The translations under genes were made by a program, and so were the position numbers. From the NCBI GenBank assembly GCA_020523905.1, contig JAJAPZ010000002.1:62001-126000 (forward strand): 64,000 nt of DNA, written 5' to 3'. Source of the stretch: Candidatus Obscuribacterium magneticum. GTDB lineage: Bacteria > Elusimicrobiota > Elusimicrobia > F11. Shown piece after piece: positions 15,980 to 23,939 of this stretch (position 1 is its first letter; every line of letters begins with the position of its first letter). The notes under the pieces are model-generated. The model saw nothing but the letters and a program-made list of their open reading frames with translations. It made no database searches and was not told where the DNA came from.

Positions 15980-17012
15980 TCTTTGGGTATCCAAATTTGG
16001 AGAGCCATCCGTCATTGCCGGTTCGCTGAATTAAATCAAGATTTTCGTCGGTTAACTCCTTGAAACAGCGAAGTCGAATACGGGCATATGTAACATTGTA
16101 CGATGTCGGAAATTGAATCGCATATTCCCCGATTTCTTTTTCGTGTTTAATTTTTAACTGTGATTTGGAAATGTTTACTACTGGAATAAGATATCGTACC
16201 GTTAGTTTTTGGATCGAATCGATAGATAAAAGGCATTCGTTCATCCCATTAATCCGAATAACATGATTATCAACGGGCACATCAATTGCTTGGGATTTGC
16301 CATTGGAAGGGATAAAAAATTCTTTGTTGCTGATGGTAGCTCTTTGGTAAGACAAGCTGGTTAAGTATTCGTGAAGGAGTTCCCATGATATTTCTGGGTG
16401 ACCCATGACACTTGCGGCTGTCGAGTAGTCTGTAAACAGGTCGCGTGAATACGGTTCGATTTGCCATGCTTTCTGATAAAATTCCAAACAGGCCGGATCA
16501 CCACGATGCATAAGAAACCGGGCCAATGCATGATAACTTTCTTTTGAGAGAGGATCGAAACCGATCCAGTCACGGAGAATTTCCTCCCTGCGATTTTGTT
16601 GGCGGCCGTATTGGAGGTAAGCTTCGTCGAGATACCTGTACAATGTCAATTTAGCGGCGCCGAGAAAATGGGGTTGCTGAACATGTGATAAATCTTTAAA
16701 CAATCTTTCGCCGTAACGAATGGCATTTAAGTAATGGCGGGAAGATATTTGTTCTTTCATTCTATCCAATGTTCTTGTCCATGACCGGCTCCGAGTACGG
16801 TTAATAAATTCAACCGATAAAGCCTCGCGCAGTTTAAAGGAAACCAGGTTCGATTTAGACGGTAGAAAAAGGAACACAAAAGGCAAGAATACTGCCAATA
16901 ATGAAATCAAAATGAGAAAAAGGAGTTTTTTTTCGTATCGATATAATGCTCTTAAAAGTTGTCTCAATCGTGAATCCTTTTTGATGATAGTCATGGAATC
17001 AATGGTATGCAT
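15969..17012 (-). CDS. Membrane-anchored TPR-type protein
   Basis: 347 residues. Residues 1-27 are basic, followed by one strong membrane helix (KLLFLILISLLAVFLPFVFL, about 29-50), so most of the protein is periplasmic. Residues about 95-230 read as helical repeats of TPR type (HYLNAIRYGERLFKDL, LYRYLDEAYLQYGRQ, SYHALARFLMHRGDPA, CLEFYQKAWQIEP). The last 110 residues are beta-rich. It resembles scaffold proteins such as AlgK in alginate export, which also carry TPR-like repeats, but this one keeps an inner-membrane anchor. The start codon shares a base with the stop of the upstream SGNH gene (TAATG). No enzymatic motif seen. Confidence 0.6.
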   Translation of the reverse strand: MHTIDSMTIIKKDSRLRQLLRALYRYEKKLLFLILISLLAVFLPFVFLFLPSKSNLVSFKLREALSVEFINRTRSRSWTRTLDRMKEQISSRHYLNAIRYGERLFKDLSHVQQPHFLGAAKLTLYRYLDEAYLQYGRQQNRREEILRDWIGFDPLSKESYHALARFLMHRGDPACLEFYQKAWQIEPYSRDLFTDYSTAASVMGHPEISWELLHEYLTSLSYQRATISNKEFFIPSNGKSQAIDVPVDNHVIRINGMNECLLSIDSIQKLTVRYLIPVVNISKSQLKIKHEKEIGEYAIQFPTSYNVTYARIRLRCFKELTDENLDLIQRTGNDGWLSKFGYPKNEI

Positions 17013-18013
17013 TATGAGGCCGTCGGAATTTGAGTTTTCATAATTTTATTGAGGTCGCCGTCGAAAATATCGGACCACTTGTTCGCCCCATTCTCTGTTA
17101 AATGCGTGATATCGGAAAAATCCTGGACCGTAAAGGATGGGTGCGTGGAATAATTTAGGTAAAAAACCTCATTAGGTTTTGTTTTTCTTTGGAAGTAACG
17201 CTCATACTCCATGATCGTGTCGGGATTATATCCATCAAGCTCATTTGATCGCGCTGGAGCCATGACAAGAATCACCTTTATACCGCGATCAGAGCAAAAC
17301 TTAAGTATTTTGTTGAAATAATCGTCTTGAATGGGAAGTCGCGTCAAATCCCTTATAAGGGAGTCATTTTCAAGCGCAAAGGAGAACGCTATCACGTACT
17401 GTCCATTGTCTCTTAAAAAGGCTTTCATAAAACGTGGTTTCCCTTGCAAAGCTCGAAAAATGTATTTTGAACAAGAGAGAGCAGTCCACGCAAATTTTTT
17501 ACTCATAAAGGAATTGAAAGACGTGTTGAGAGGAGAAAAGAAATCACGCCCCAATAGCCACCTTGTTAACCCATGGATGGATTGAATGGATTGCTGGTAA
17601 TCCTTTTTGTAACCGTCCCCCAAATATTTAAAGTAGACATGGTTCCGGGTGTAGGGGAGATAAGAAAATTCGAAATAATCCATGCCCAAAATAAGATATT
17701 TAAATTTCTTCCTTTTTTTGTCGAGATAAAGGAGTTTAAAGTAGTACTGGTTAAATGACCCGTCATCGTTGGCAAAATTGAAGGTTGGAATGGATACTAA
17801 GTCCGGATTCAGCCCGCGGTATATTCTCGAGTTGCCGAGAGCAAGGCAATCGTAGGTTCGGGACTCCGCCAGTGTAAAGCTTCGATCTATCTGCTCGTCT
17901 GTCCCCGGCCCCAATTCGTACCTGATAAAATAAGGGGCATATTTAAAGTTGAGCATGATGACGACGAAGATCGGGAATGTGAAAAGAAGCGAGTGAAAAA
18001 TGAATTTTCTCAT
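17012..18013 (-). CDS. SGNH-type acyltransferase partner (AlgJ/AlgX/DltD-like)
   Basis: 333 residues with an N-terminal membrane helix (FHSLLFTFPIFVVIMLNF) and the rest periplasmic. The first SGNH block is CLALGNSRIYRGLNP (about residue 55), a second block follows at LILGMDYFEFS (about 108), and the catalytic Asp/His pair is DFSDITHLTENGANKW (about 307). Such proteins move an acyl group from the MBOAT membrane protein to a polysaccharide or teichoic acid (AlgJ/AlgX for alginate, DltD for teichoic acids). The MBOAT gene is directly upstream, six bases away, and the TPR gene directly downstream, matching an alginate-type acylation module. Confidence 0.7.
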   Translation of the reverse strand: MRKFIFHSLLFTFPIFVVIMLNFKYAPYFIRYELGPGTDEQIDRSFTLAESRTYDCLALGNSRIYRGLNPDLVSIPTFNFANDDGSFNQYYFKLLYLDKKRKKFKYLILGMDYFEFSYLPYTRNHVYFKYLGDGYKKDYQQSIQSIHGLTRWLLGRDFFSPLNTSFNSFMSKKFAWTALSCSKYIFRALQGKPRFMKAFLRDNGQYVIAFSFALENDSLIRDLTRLPIQDDYFNKILKFCSDRGIKVILVMAPARSNELDGYNPDTIMEYERYFQRKTKPNEVFYLNYSTHPSFTVQDFSDITHLTENGANKWSDIFDGDLNKIMKTQIPTAS

Positions 18014-18019
18014 GGAATT

Positions 18020-19492
18020 TTAAAATTGAAAGTAGATAAAGTCGGCCGCTGTATATTTCCCTAGGAACAATAAAAAGAAGAAGAGTAAATAATAAATTGA
18101 ATACCGCACATAAGCGGGCCGTTCCGAGAGCATATGCCGGATGCTCCCGTGCCGTTGAATGGAATGCACAATCTCAAGGATAAGGATTGAGATGAGGGCG
18201 ATTGATACCTCCCACTTCCGTTGGCTTAATAAAACATAAGCACCAATGAAATGCTTGTTTGTGATGTTGCTTAAAAACGTTCCCCATCCCGTGAACAAGT
18301 GTGTCACGATGTAGATGGCATCATTGAGGTTTTTTGAACGGAAAAATATCCACGAGAAATTGATGAGTGCGAAAGTTGTCGAAATCCGCGTGTATTTTAA
18401 TAGGTTGGGGTGGCGGGTGATGCCTGTTTTCACGAGAAGTTGGGACCGGACATCGATCGTTAGTTGAGATACAATAAGGTAGATGCCGTTGAGAGACCCC
18501 CAAACAATAAAAGTCCAGTTGGCTCCGTGCCAGAGTCCACTGAGTAAAAAGGTGAGAAATACATTGAAATAATAACGAGGCTTGTTAACCCGATTTCCCC
18601 CCAGGGGAATGTAAAGATAATCACGAAACCAAGAGGATAAGGAAATATGCCATCTTTTCCAAAATTCTCCGATTGATTTTGAAAAATATGGCCTCTTGAA
18701 ATTATCCATTAAGCGAAACCCCATGACTTGAGCAGATCCAATGGCAATGTCCGAATAGCCAGAAAAATCGCAATAGATTTGGAAAGCAAAGAAAACAGTG
18801 GCAATGACAAGTGAAACGCCTTCATAATGAGTCGGGTTTTCGTACACCTGGTTAACAAAAAGAGAAATTCGGTCCGCGATCACCATCTTTTTAAAAAATC
18901 CCCACAACATTAGTTTTAATCCATCCGCCACACGAGCGTAATTAAACTCCTTCTTTTCTCGTAATTGAGTTAAAAGATTTTGAGGGCGTTCAATGGGTCC
19001 CGCTACCAATTGAGGATAAAACATGACATATAGAGCAAAAATGCCGAGATTTCTTTCCGCTTTGTATCGCCCCCTGTACACTTCGATTGTATAGCTCATG
19101 GACTGAAAGGTGTGAAAAGACAGGCCAATAGGAAGGATGATTCCAAGTGTGGAAAACGTTTGGTTTGAACCAACCCAATGAGATATGGCATTTAAATTGC
19201 CAATAGTGAAATTGAGGTATTTAAAAACCGCAAGGACGCCGATATTGGCGATCAAACTCAATATGAGAAATTGGCGGCGTCGAACGCCCCGTGCCCCTTC
19301 GATAAGAAGGCCAGCGACATAATCAATACTGATGGTGAACAGGAGAATGAGAATATAAATGGGGATAAACGCCATGTAGAAATAACAACTGGCAAAAAGA
19401 AGCCAGATCCACCGGAAACGATGAGGGAGGATAAAAAAACCGGTAGTAACAAGAGGGAAGAAGATAAAAAAGTGAAGAGAATTAAACAGCAT
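18020..19492 (-). CDS. MBOAT-family membrane O-acyltransferase (AlgI-like)
   Basis: 490 residues from the ATG at 19492, which lies inside the end of the GT4 gene; an in-frame start 13 codons upstream is less likely since the chain from MLFNSLHFFIFFP aligns with AlgI starts. Around ten membrane segments. Signature residues: FWKRWHISLSSWFRDYLYIP (about residue 280) and the catalytic histidine in LSGLWHGANWTFIVWG (about 325). It carries acetyl or another acyl group across the inner membrane for O-acylation of a surface polymer. Together with the neighbouring SGNH protein it makes the AlgI-AlgJ type pair. Confidence 0.9.
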   Translation of the reverse strand: MLFNSLHFFIFFPLVTTGFFILPHRFRWIWLLFASCYFYMAFIPIYILILLFTISIDYVAGLLIEGARGVRRRQFLILSLIANIGVLAVFKYLNFTIGNLNAISHWVGSNQTFSTLGIILPIGLSFHTFQSMSYTIEVYRGRYKAERNLGIFALYVMFYPQLVAGPIERPQNLLTQLREKKEFNYARVADGLKLMLWGFFKKMVIADRISLFVNQVYENPTHYEGVSLVIATVFFAFQIYCDFSGYSDIAIGSAQVMGFRLMDNFKRPYFSKSIGEFWKRWHISLSSWFRDYLYIPLGGNRVNKPRYYFNVFLTFLLSGLWHGANWTFIVWGSLNGIYLIVSQLTIDVRSQLLVKTGITRHPNLLKYTRISTTFALINFSWIFFRSKNLNDAIYIVTHLFTGWGTFLSNITNKHFIGAYVLLSQRKWEVSIALISILILEIVHSIQRHGSIRHMLSERPAYVRYSIYYLLFFFLLFLGKYTAADFIYFQF

Positions 19493-20582
19493 GAAGTGTC
19501 TGGAGAATGATTCCCTCGTATATCTTTGCAATGACTGGAATTGAGTAGCGTTCTAATACCCGCGTTCTCGCATCCTTTCCTATTTGGGTGACCCTTTGGG
19601 GATCCTTGATAAAAAAAGTGAGGTGTTCTTCCCATTCTTCGGGGGAAGAGCATATCCATCCCCCGACATTATCACGAAGGGCTTCTTTATAGGATTGCTG
19701 GGGACTGGCCAGCGCCGGTAAACCTGCAGCCATGCCCTGTGTTATCTTTAGTTCCGTGTGCCCCATCTCATAGGCGCAATCAAGTATTTTGGGTGAAATG
19801 ATGACGTCGGCCTGATCCATCCATTTGTGGAACAAGATACGCTGACGGCCAAAGGGTTTCGGTTCGCTGAAAGGCACAACGCGGGCCCCGATGTTTTTCT
19901 GCAATCTTTCAATAACATCGACGCGGGGGGCGCCCTCGATCTTGTCGAACACCATGGTCAGTTCGATCGAAGATTTTAATTTTTCCAAGACCGGGGCTAT
20001 TAATTCGAGATGATAGGCTTTCCATTCGATGCCGCTCCAGAGGAGCCGTAACTTTCCATGGGATGCACTCTTTTTGGGGTTCGGCTTGTACATTTCAGTG
20101 TCAATGGGATCTGGAATCCAGACGATATTTTTGTTGTATCGCCGGCAGATCTCCGCCAAATAAGTGGAATCGGCCACGACACAATCGGCCAGAGAGGTCA
20201 TCTTTTTCGCATTTTCCATTTGCCATGGCTTGGGGATCGTCCCCGGCATTCGATGGTTTCCCCAGTCCTCGTAATAATTGACGTTCGCGTCAAAGATGAC
20301 CTTTGTCCCCCTCTTTTTCAGCCGCTCAACAGCGTCGATAACATAATCTTCGAATCTTTTTAAAACGATGACGATGTCACACTTCTTCCATAACGACCAA
20401 AGAGGATAGGACCAATCAAAAAGAACCATCTCAAACAGGGGATTCGTTCGCTGGAGATAAAGGCCCACTTCCTCATAGCGCATTCGTCCGACGATGCTTA
20501 AGCCCTGCCATGGCATTTTTAGGAGGCTCAATCGGCCAAACCGGCCGGCGTTGTCAACGATCCAACCGACTCGAATCTTCAT
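19482..20582 (-). CDS. GT4-like glycosyltransferase
   Basis: 366 residues of GT-B fold. The donor-binding half is visible in the second part: LRLLWSGIEWKAYHLELI (about residue 180), DVIISPKILDCAYEMGHTELK (about 260) and QGMAAGLPALASP (about 285). The first half shows ADSTYLAEICRRYNKNIVWI followed by a conserved PDPIDTEMY, the hinge seen in GT4 enzymes. It probably adds one sugar to the lipid-linked or polymer acceptor of this cluster in the cytoplasm. Start is four bases after the epimerase stop. A decayed near-copy of its middle lies at 10978-11082, at the other end of the same operon. Confidence 0.75.
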   Translation of the reverse strand: MKIRVGWIVDNAGRFGRLSLLKMPWQGLSIVGRMRYEEVGLYLQRTNPLFEMVLFDWSYPLWSLWKKCDIVIVLKRFEDYVIDAVERLKKRGTKVIFDANVNYYEDWGNHRMPGTIPKPWQMENAKKMTSLADCVVADSTYLAEICRRYNKNIVWIPDPIDTEMYKPNPKKSASHGKLRLLWSGIEWKAYHLELIAPVLEKLKSSIELTMVFDKIEGAPRVDVIERLQKNIGARVVPFSEPKPFGRQRILFHKWMDQADVIISPKILDCAYEMGHTELKITQGMAAGLPALASPQQSYKEALRDNVGGWICSSPEEWEEHLTFFIKDPQRVTQIGKDARTRVLERYSIPVIAKIYEGIILQTLHAV

Positions 20583-20586
20583 TGGG

Positions 20587-21600
20587 TTAAAACATCCTTT
20601 GAACCCAGGTCTTCGGCGTTTTGTCGTCGATAATTTCTATGTCCAAATGGTACCTGAATCTTTTAACACCTCGTTTCCGAATGTACTCGATCATCTTATT
20701 TAGGCCATCCCGCAATGGAGTTTGAGTTTTGTAACCCAAAAGCTTCCTCGCTTTATCAGCCGAACAAGTGGCGAATTTAACCTCCTGCGGCCGATCCGGG
20801 ACATAGATCGGCTTTAACGGGAAATCCAGCAACCCCGCAATGGTTTTAGCCAAATCATTGATAGTGATCTCCTCCTCGTCCGGCCCGATGTTTATTTTCT
20901 CCCCGACGACATTTTTTTGAAAGCCTAATTTGACGAGGCATCCCACCACGTCGTCAATATAGGAAAAACACCTCTTCTGCTGCCCATCACCGTATATAAT
21001 GGGTTGCTTTCCTTGCAACATGCGGTTGATCATTATGGAAGCAACGTTTCGATAGGGATCATCGTACTTTTGTCGGGGCCCGATGATGTTATGGGGAATA
21101 GCGTGAACGACTTCGAAGCCATGAGTTTGAGAAAGGACATCTAATATCTGTTCCGCCGCCAATTTGGACACGCCATAGGGATCTTGAGGTTTCGGTATCA
21201 TGTCTTCCGTAAAAGGGACTTTGTCTTGTTTGCCGTAACGGGCCATGCTTGAACAATTAACGAACCGTTTTATACGACACGACGATGCCGCAGAGGCCAT
21301 TGTGGCTGTGATCTGGAAGGTGTTTTCACAAACAAGGTGGGGAGAAAAAACACTTAAACCTTCGTATGCGACACAAGCGGTGTGATAAACAATGTCAATT
21401 TCCATTAATAGCCTCACCATTGTGTTCAAGTAGCGACAGTCGACCTGGTGAAACTCAACCTCGTCAGGGACATTGTCCAAATATCCCCCCATTAGGTTAT
21501 CGCATCCCGAAACGCTGTGGCCCTCCTTCAAAAGGGCCTCGGCTAAAGCACTCCCCAAAAATCCCGCCACCCCCGTGATGAAAATGTTTTTTTTGGCCAT
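20587..21600 (-). CDS. NAD-dependent sugar epimerase/dehydratase (GalE-like SDR)
   Basis: 337 residues. Rossmann nucleotide site FITGVAGFLGSALAEALL at the N-terminus; catalytic YxxxK in DPYGVSKLAAEQIL (about residue 140); serine in CSSMARYG (about 117). Residues RCFSYIDDVVGCLVKLG (about 205) and INIGPDEEEITINDLA are typical of the extended short-chain family acting on nucleotide sugars. Probable reaction: epimerisation or dehydration of a UDP- or dTDP-hexose to feed the glycosyltransferase downstream. A strong ribosome site (GGGAGGAGG) stands before the ATG. Which sugar it acts on cannot be read. Confidence 0.82.
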   Translation of the reverse strand: MAKKNIFITGVAGFLGSALAEALLKEGHSVSGCDNLMGGYLDNVPDEVEFHQVDCRYLNTMVRLLMEIDIVYHTACVAYEGLSVFSPHLVCENTFQITATMASAASSCRIKRFVNCSSMARYGKQDKVPFTEDMIPKPQDPYGVSKLAAEQILDVLSQTHGFEVVHAIPHNIIGPRQKYDDPYRNVASIMINRMLQGKQPIIYGDGQQKRCFSYIDDVVGCLVKLGFQKNVVGEKINIGPDEEEITINDLAKTIAGLLDFPLKPIYVPDRPQEVKFATCSADKARKLLGYKTQTPLRDGLNKMIEYIRKRGVKRFRYHLDIEIIDDKTPKTWVQRMF

Positions 21601-21667
21601 TGGCCTCCTCCCTGTTTTTCGTAGTTTGGACTTTATATCAATTTAAAAATTGATTTCAATATTCCCC

Positions 21668-23008
21668 TCAAGAAAAAGAGTCGATTTTCTCCACTCTTTT
21701 AATAATAAAGCGGCCCACAGATTCTCCCAAGAGCCTATAACCCGGGTTGTCAAAATGCACGGAATCACGGATCATCAACTGATCGATTTGGGACTCTTTC
21801 TCGCGGGCGAAGTCATAAAACCACAGAGCCGATTTATTTTCTCTTGCAATTTGTCGGAGAACGTCATTCATCTGTTCGACGTATTCATAGGCAACATGTG
21901 ACATATATTTTATTTGGTGAGTTTGAGTCAATAAGAGCAAAGAACCCCCATGTATTCGAACGATACCCAGGAGAGTAACGATGTTTCTTTTGTAAGTTGA
22001 AAGGCCAGAAAAATATTGAGGATCGCCGGGATCAGGAAAATAACGGGCCGTGACAGCCATAATGCCCCCATTAAGCCGGCGGATGGTATCTAATAACAAT
22101 ACCCTCCGAAAAATCGAATAGAGAGCAGAATAATCAAGAAAACGCGGCCCATAGTCAAAGAGCCGATATCGGTTGAGCGTGATCATATCCAGGGACGTGC
22201 GCCAGTGAGAATAGTCCGACTTGAAATGACCGATTTCCGGTCCAACATAAGAAGGATATATGTCGTTGCTGGCCTCGTAAAAAACGACGACGTCTGGCGA
22301 GTAATCGATGGCGCGGAAGGCCAACATCGCAATGTTGTCAGCGGTTGTGAAGGCCGCTAGAGCCGCATTTATCACACGATACCGGTATTTTGTGGATTTT
22401 TGGTTAAGATATTTCCAAAGAAAATACGGATAAGGAGAATCCGTTGTTGATCCACCCAAGGCCATGATCGTCATGGCCGGCTTCTTTTGATCGGGCGGGT
22501 CAAACACGACAAAACCGTTCTCGTCCGTTGTTTTAAAAACCGACTCTCCATTTTCCTGCATAACGACCCGTTTGAGACCAGCCTTTCGAACATAGGGAAT
22601 AAACGGAGTGGGCTCATACGTTCCCATGATCAACCGATAATTTCGCAACTTGTTGTAACCTTCGTTACAGTATTCAAGTGTAAATCCTTGGTAAATTAGT
22701 TTGGCTGAGCGACGTATATAATAGAGCGGTGTTTTGCGTCCCTGGTAGGACTTCCCTTCAAATTCGTAGCTTTCTATGACCCCGTTTTTAAAGACCGGTA
22801 TGACAATATTCCCGCCATGTAACCATTTGTTTTTGAGGGGGATAAGGATGGCGGTTGTGGCGAATAATGCGTGCAAAACGATCTCGATAGCCAAAAAAAC
22901 AATCAAGATAAATAGAAATTTATGGCCATAAGATAAGGGTTGGCGATGACCGGCATTATCAGTTCTTATAAGGGATAATATTTTGCGTTGTGAGAACAAG
23001 GGTATCAT
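21668..23008 (-). CDS. Membrane-anchored SGNH/GDSL-like hydrolase
   Basis: 446 residues with one N-terminal membrane helix (KFLFILIVFLAIEIVLHALF, about residues 30-50), the bulk periplasmic. The SGNH catalytic elements are: serine in MALGGSTTDSPYPYFLW (about residue 185), EASNDIYPSYVGP (about 245) and the Asp-x-x-His-type pair in IRDSVHFDNPGYRLLG (about 420). The spacing of GGST-type, ND and SVH blocks is that of GDSL-type esterases that act on acylated glycans or lipids. It is the second gene of the leftward cluster and may edit acyl groups placed by the MBOAT pair. Substrate unknown; start has no strong ribosome site. Confidence 0.65.
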   Translation of the reverse strand: MIPLFSQRKILSLIRTDNAGHRQPLSYGHKFLFILIVFLAIEIVLHALFATTAILIPLKNKWLHGGNIVIPVFKNGVIESYEFEGKSYQGRKTPLYYIRRSAKLIYQGFTLEYCNEGYNKLRNYRLIMGTYEPTPFIPYVRKAGLKRVVMQENGESVFKTTDENGFVVFDPPDQKKPAMTIMALGGSTTDSPYPYFLWKYLNQKSTKYRYRVINAALAAFTTADNIAMLAFRAIDYSPDVVVFYEASNDIYPSYVGPEIGHFKSDYSHWRTSLDMITLNRYRLFDYGPRFLDYSALYSIFRRVLLLDTIRRLNGGIMAVTARYFPDPGDPQYFSGLSTYKRNIVTLLGIVRIHGGSLLLLTQTHQIKYMSHVAYEYVEQMNDVLRQIARENKSALWFYDFAREKESQIDQLMIRDSVHFDNPGYRLLGESVGRFIIKRVEKIDSFS

Positions 23009-23040
23009 ATGTTGTTAGACACATTCTAATCAGTGACTGT

Positions 23041-23799
23041 TCATTTGAGATAAAAAGGAGATTGTTCATCCGATATATTGACGATAAAAATCATGCCGCC
23101 GATGCCATATTTTCGAAACGGCGTTAACTTGATACGGGGATTCTCATGAAGCCATTTTTCAAGTGCCAGCGCCTCGCCGGACTTAAGGTCACCATTCATC
23201 AAGAAGAAATCATCCAGGAATAATACCGTGCCATTTTGAACCACGGGAGTCAAAAACTCAAGGCAATTCACGGCAGATTCATATAGATCACAATCGATGT
23301 AGACAATAGCCACTTTATTGATGGCATATTTTTTTCTCATTTCATCCGTCAATGTATCCTTAAACCAGCCATTCAAAATAATAATGTCCGAGTTTTTACG
23401 GGCCCATTTGATGGATCTTTCAAATTTATCCAGTGGCCAATTATACTGACCGGCTTGAAAGGTGTTCTGACGATTGGATAGCGAGGGAACCATTGGCAAA
23501 CCCCGAAAAGAATCACAGGCGATGAACCGGCCGGGAAACTTTTTATAAACACTCGTCCGATACGAGTTGCGTGCCGTCCGAAGGGCCAGGCGGAACGTAT
23601 CCCCCTGAAAAACCCCGAATTCGATGTAATCCCCTTCCGTTCCATTACGGCTGATAAGATGGAAGGCCTCAACCAACGCCATCGCTTTTAAGTGAATCGC
23701 CATAATTTCTGGTAAAAACGTCATCCGACCGTATAGCCAGTTTAAGAATACCGCTCCTGTTCTCTTCCAACTGTAGTATGATTTATCTGATCCTTTCAA
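23041..23799 (-). CDS. TylF/macrocin-type SAM-dependent O-methyltransferase
   Basis: About 252 residues. SAM-binding motif GDYIEFGVFQGDTFRLAL near residue 55, second motif FIACDSFRGLP near 97, metal-binding motif IVYIDCDLYESAVNCLEFL near 170 and VLFLDDFF near 195. This is the pattern of the TylF family, which methylates sugar hydroxyls and is often found in surface-glycan clusters. Start: no ATG is available; TTG at 23799 lies 8 bases after AAGGAG, whereas the TTG at 23805 is too close to the site. First gene of the leftward string that leads into the CotH/VTC cassette. Confidence 0.82.
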   Translation of the reverse strand: MKGSDKSYYSWKRTGAVFLNWLYGRMTFLPEIMAIHLKAMALVEAFHLISRNGTEGDYIEFGVFQGDTFRLALRTARNSYRTSVYKKFPGRFIACDSFRGLPMVPSLSNRQNTFQAGQYNWPLDKFERSIKWARKNSDIIILNGWFKDTLTDEMRKKYAINKVAIVYIDCDLYESAVNCLEFLTPVVQNGTVLFLDDFFLMNGDLKSGEALALEKWLHENPRIKLTPFRKYGIGGMIFIVNISDEQSPFYLK

Positions 23800-23840
23800 A
23801 ATCAAATCTCCTTCGTAAAATTAATAATAGATAAGGTTAT

Positions 23841-23936
23841 ATGATGATAAAAAAGTATTGGATAAACGCGTATTTGGTGCTGATCACTATTATTTACACG
23901 ATTTGGCGAATAGTCATTTTCCTGGAAAGGATTTAA
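23841..23936 (+). CDS. Small putative membrane peptide before the GT-C protein
   Basis: 31 codons: MMIKKYWINAYLVLITIIY, then TIWRIVIFLERI and TAA. One membrane helix with basic ends. It is preceded by AAGG and ends three bases before the TTG that opens the next gene, so translation may be coupled. It could be a real micro-peptide, a leader that controls re-initiation, or the displaced N-terminal helix of the downstream protein. Not recognised; short length makes this uncertain. Confidence 0.35.
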   Translation: MMIKKYWINAYLVLITIIYTIWRIVIFLERI

Positions 23937-23939
23937 ATT

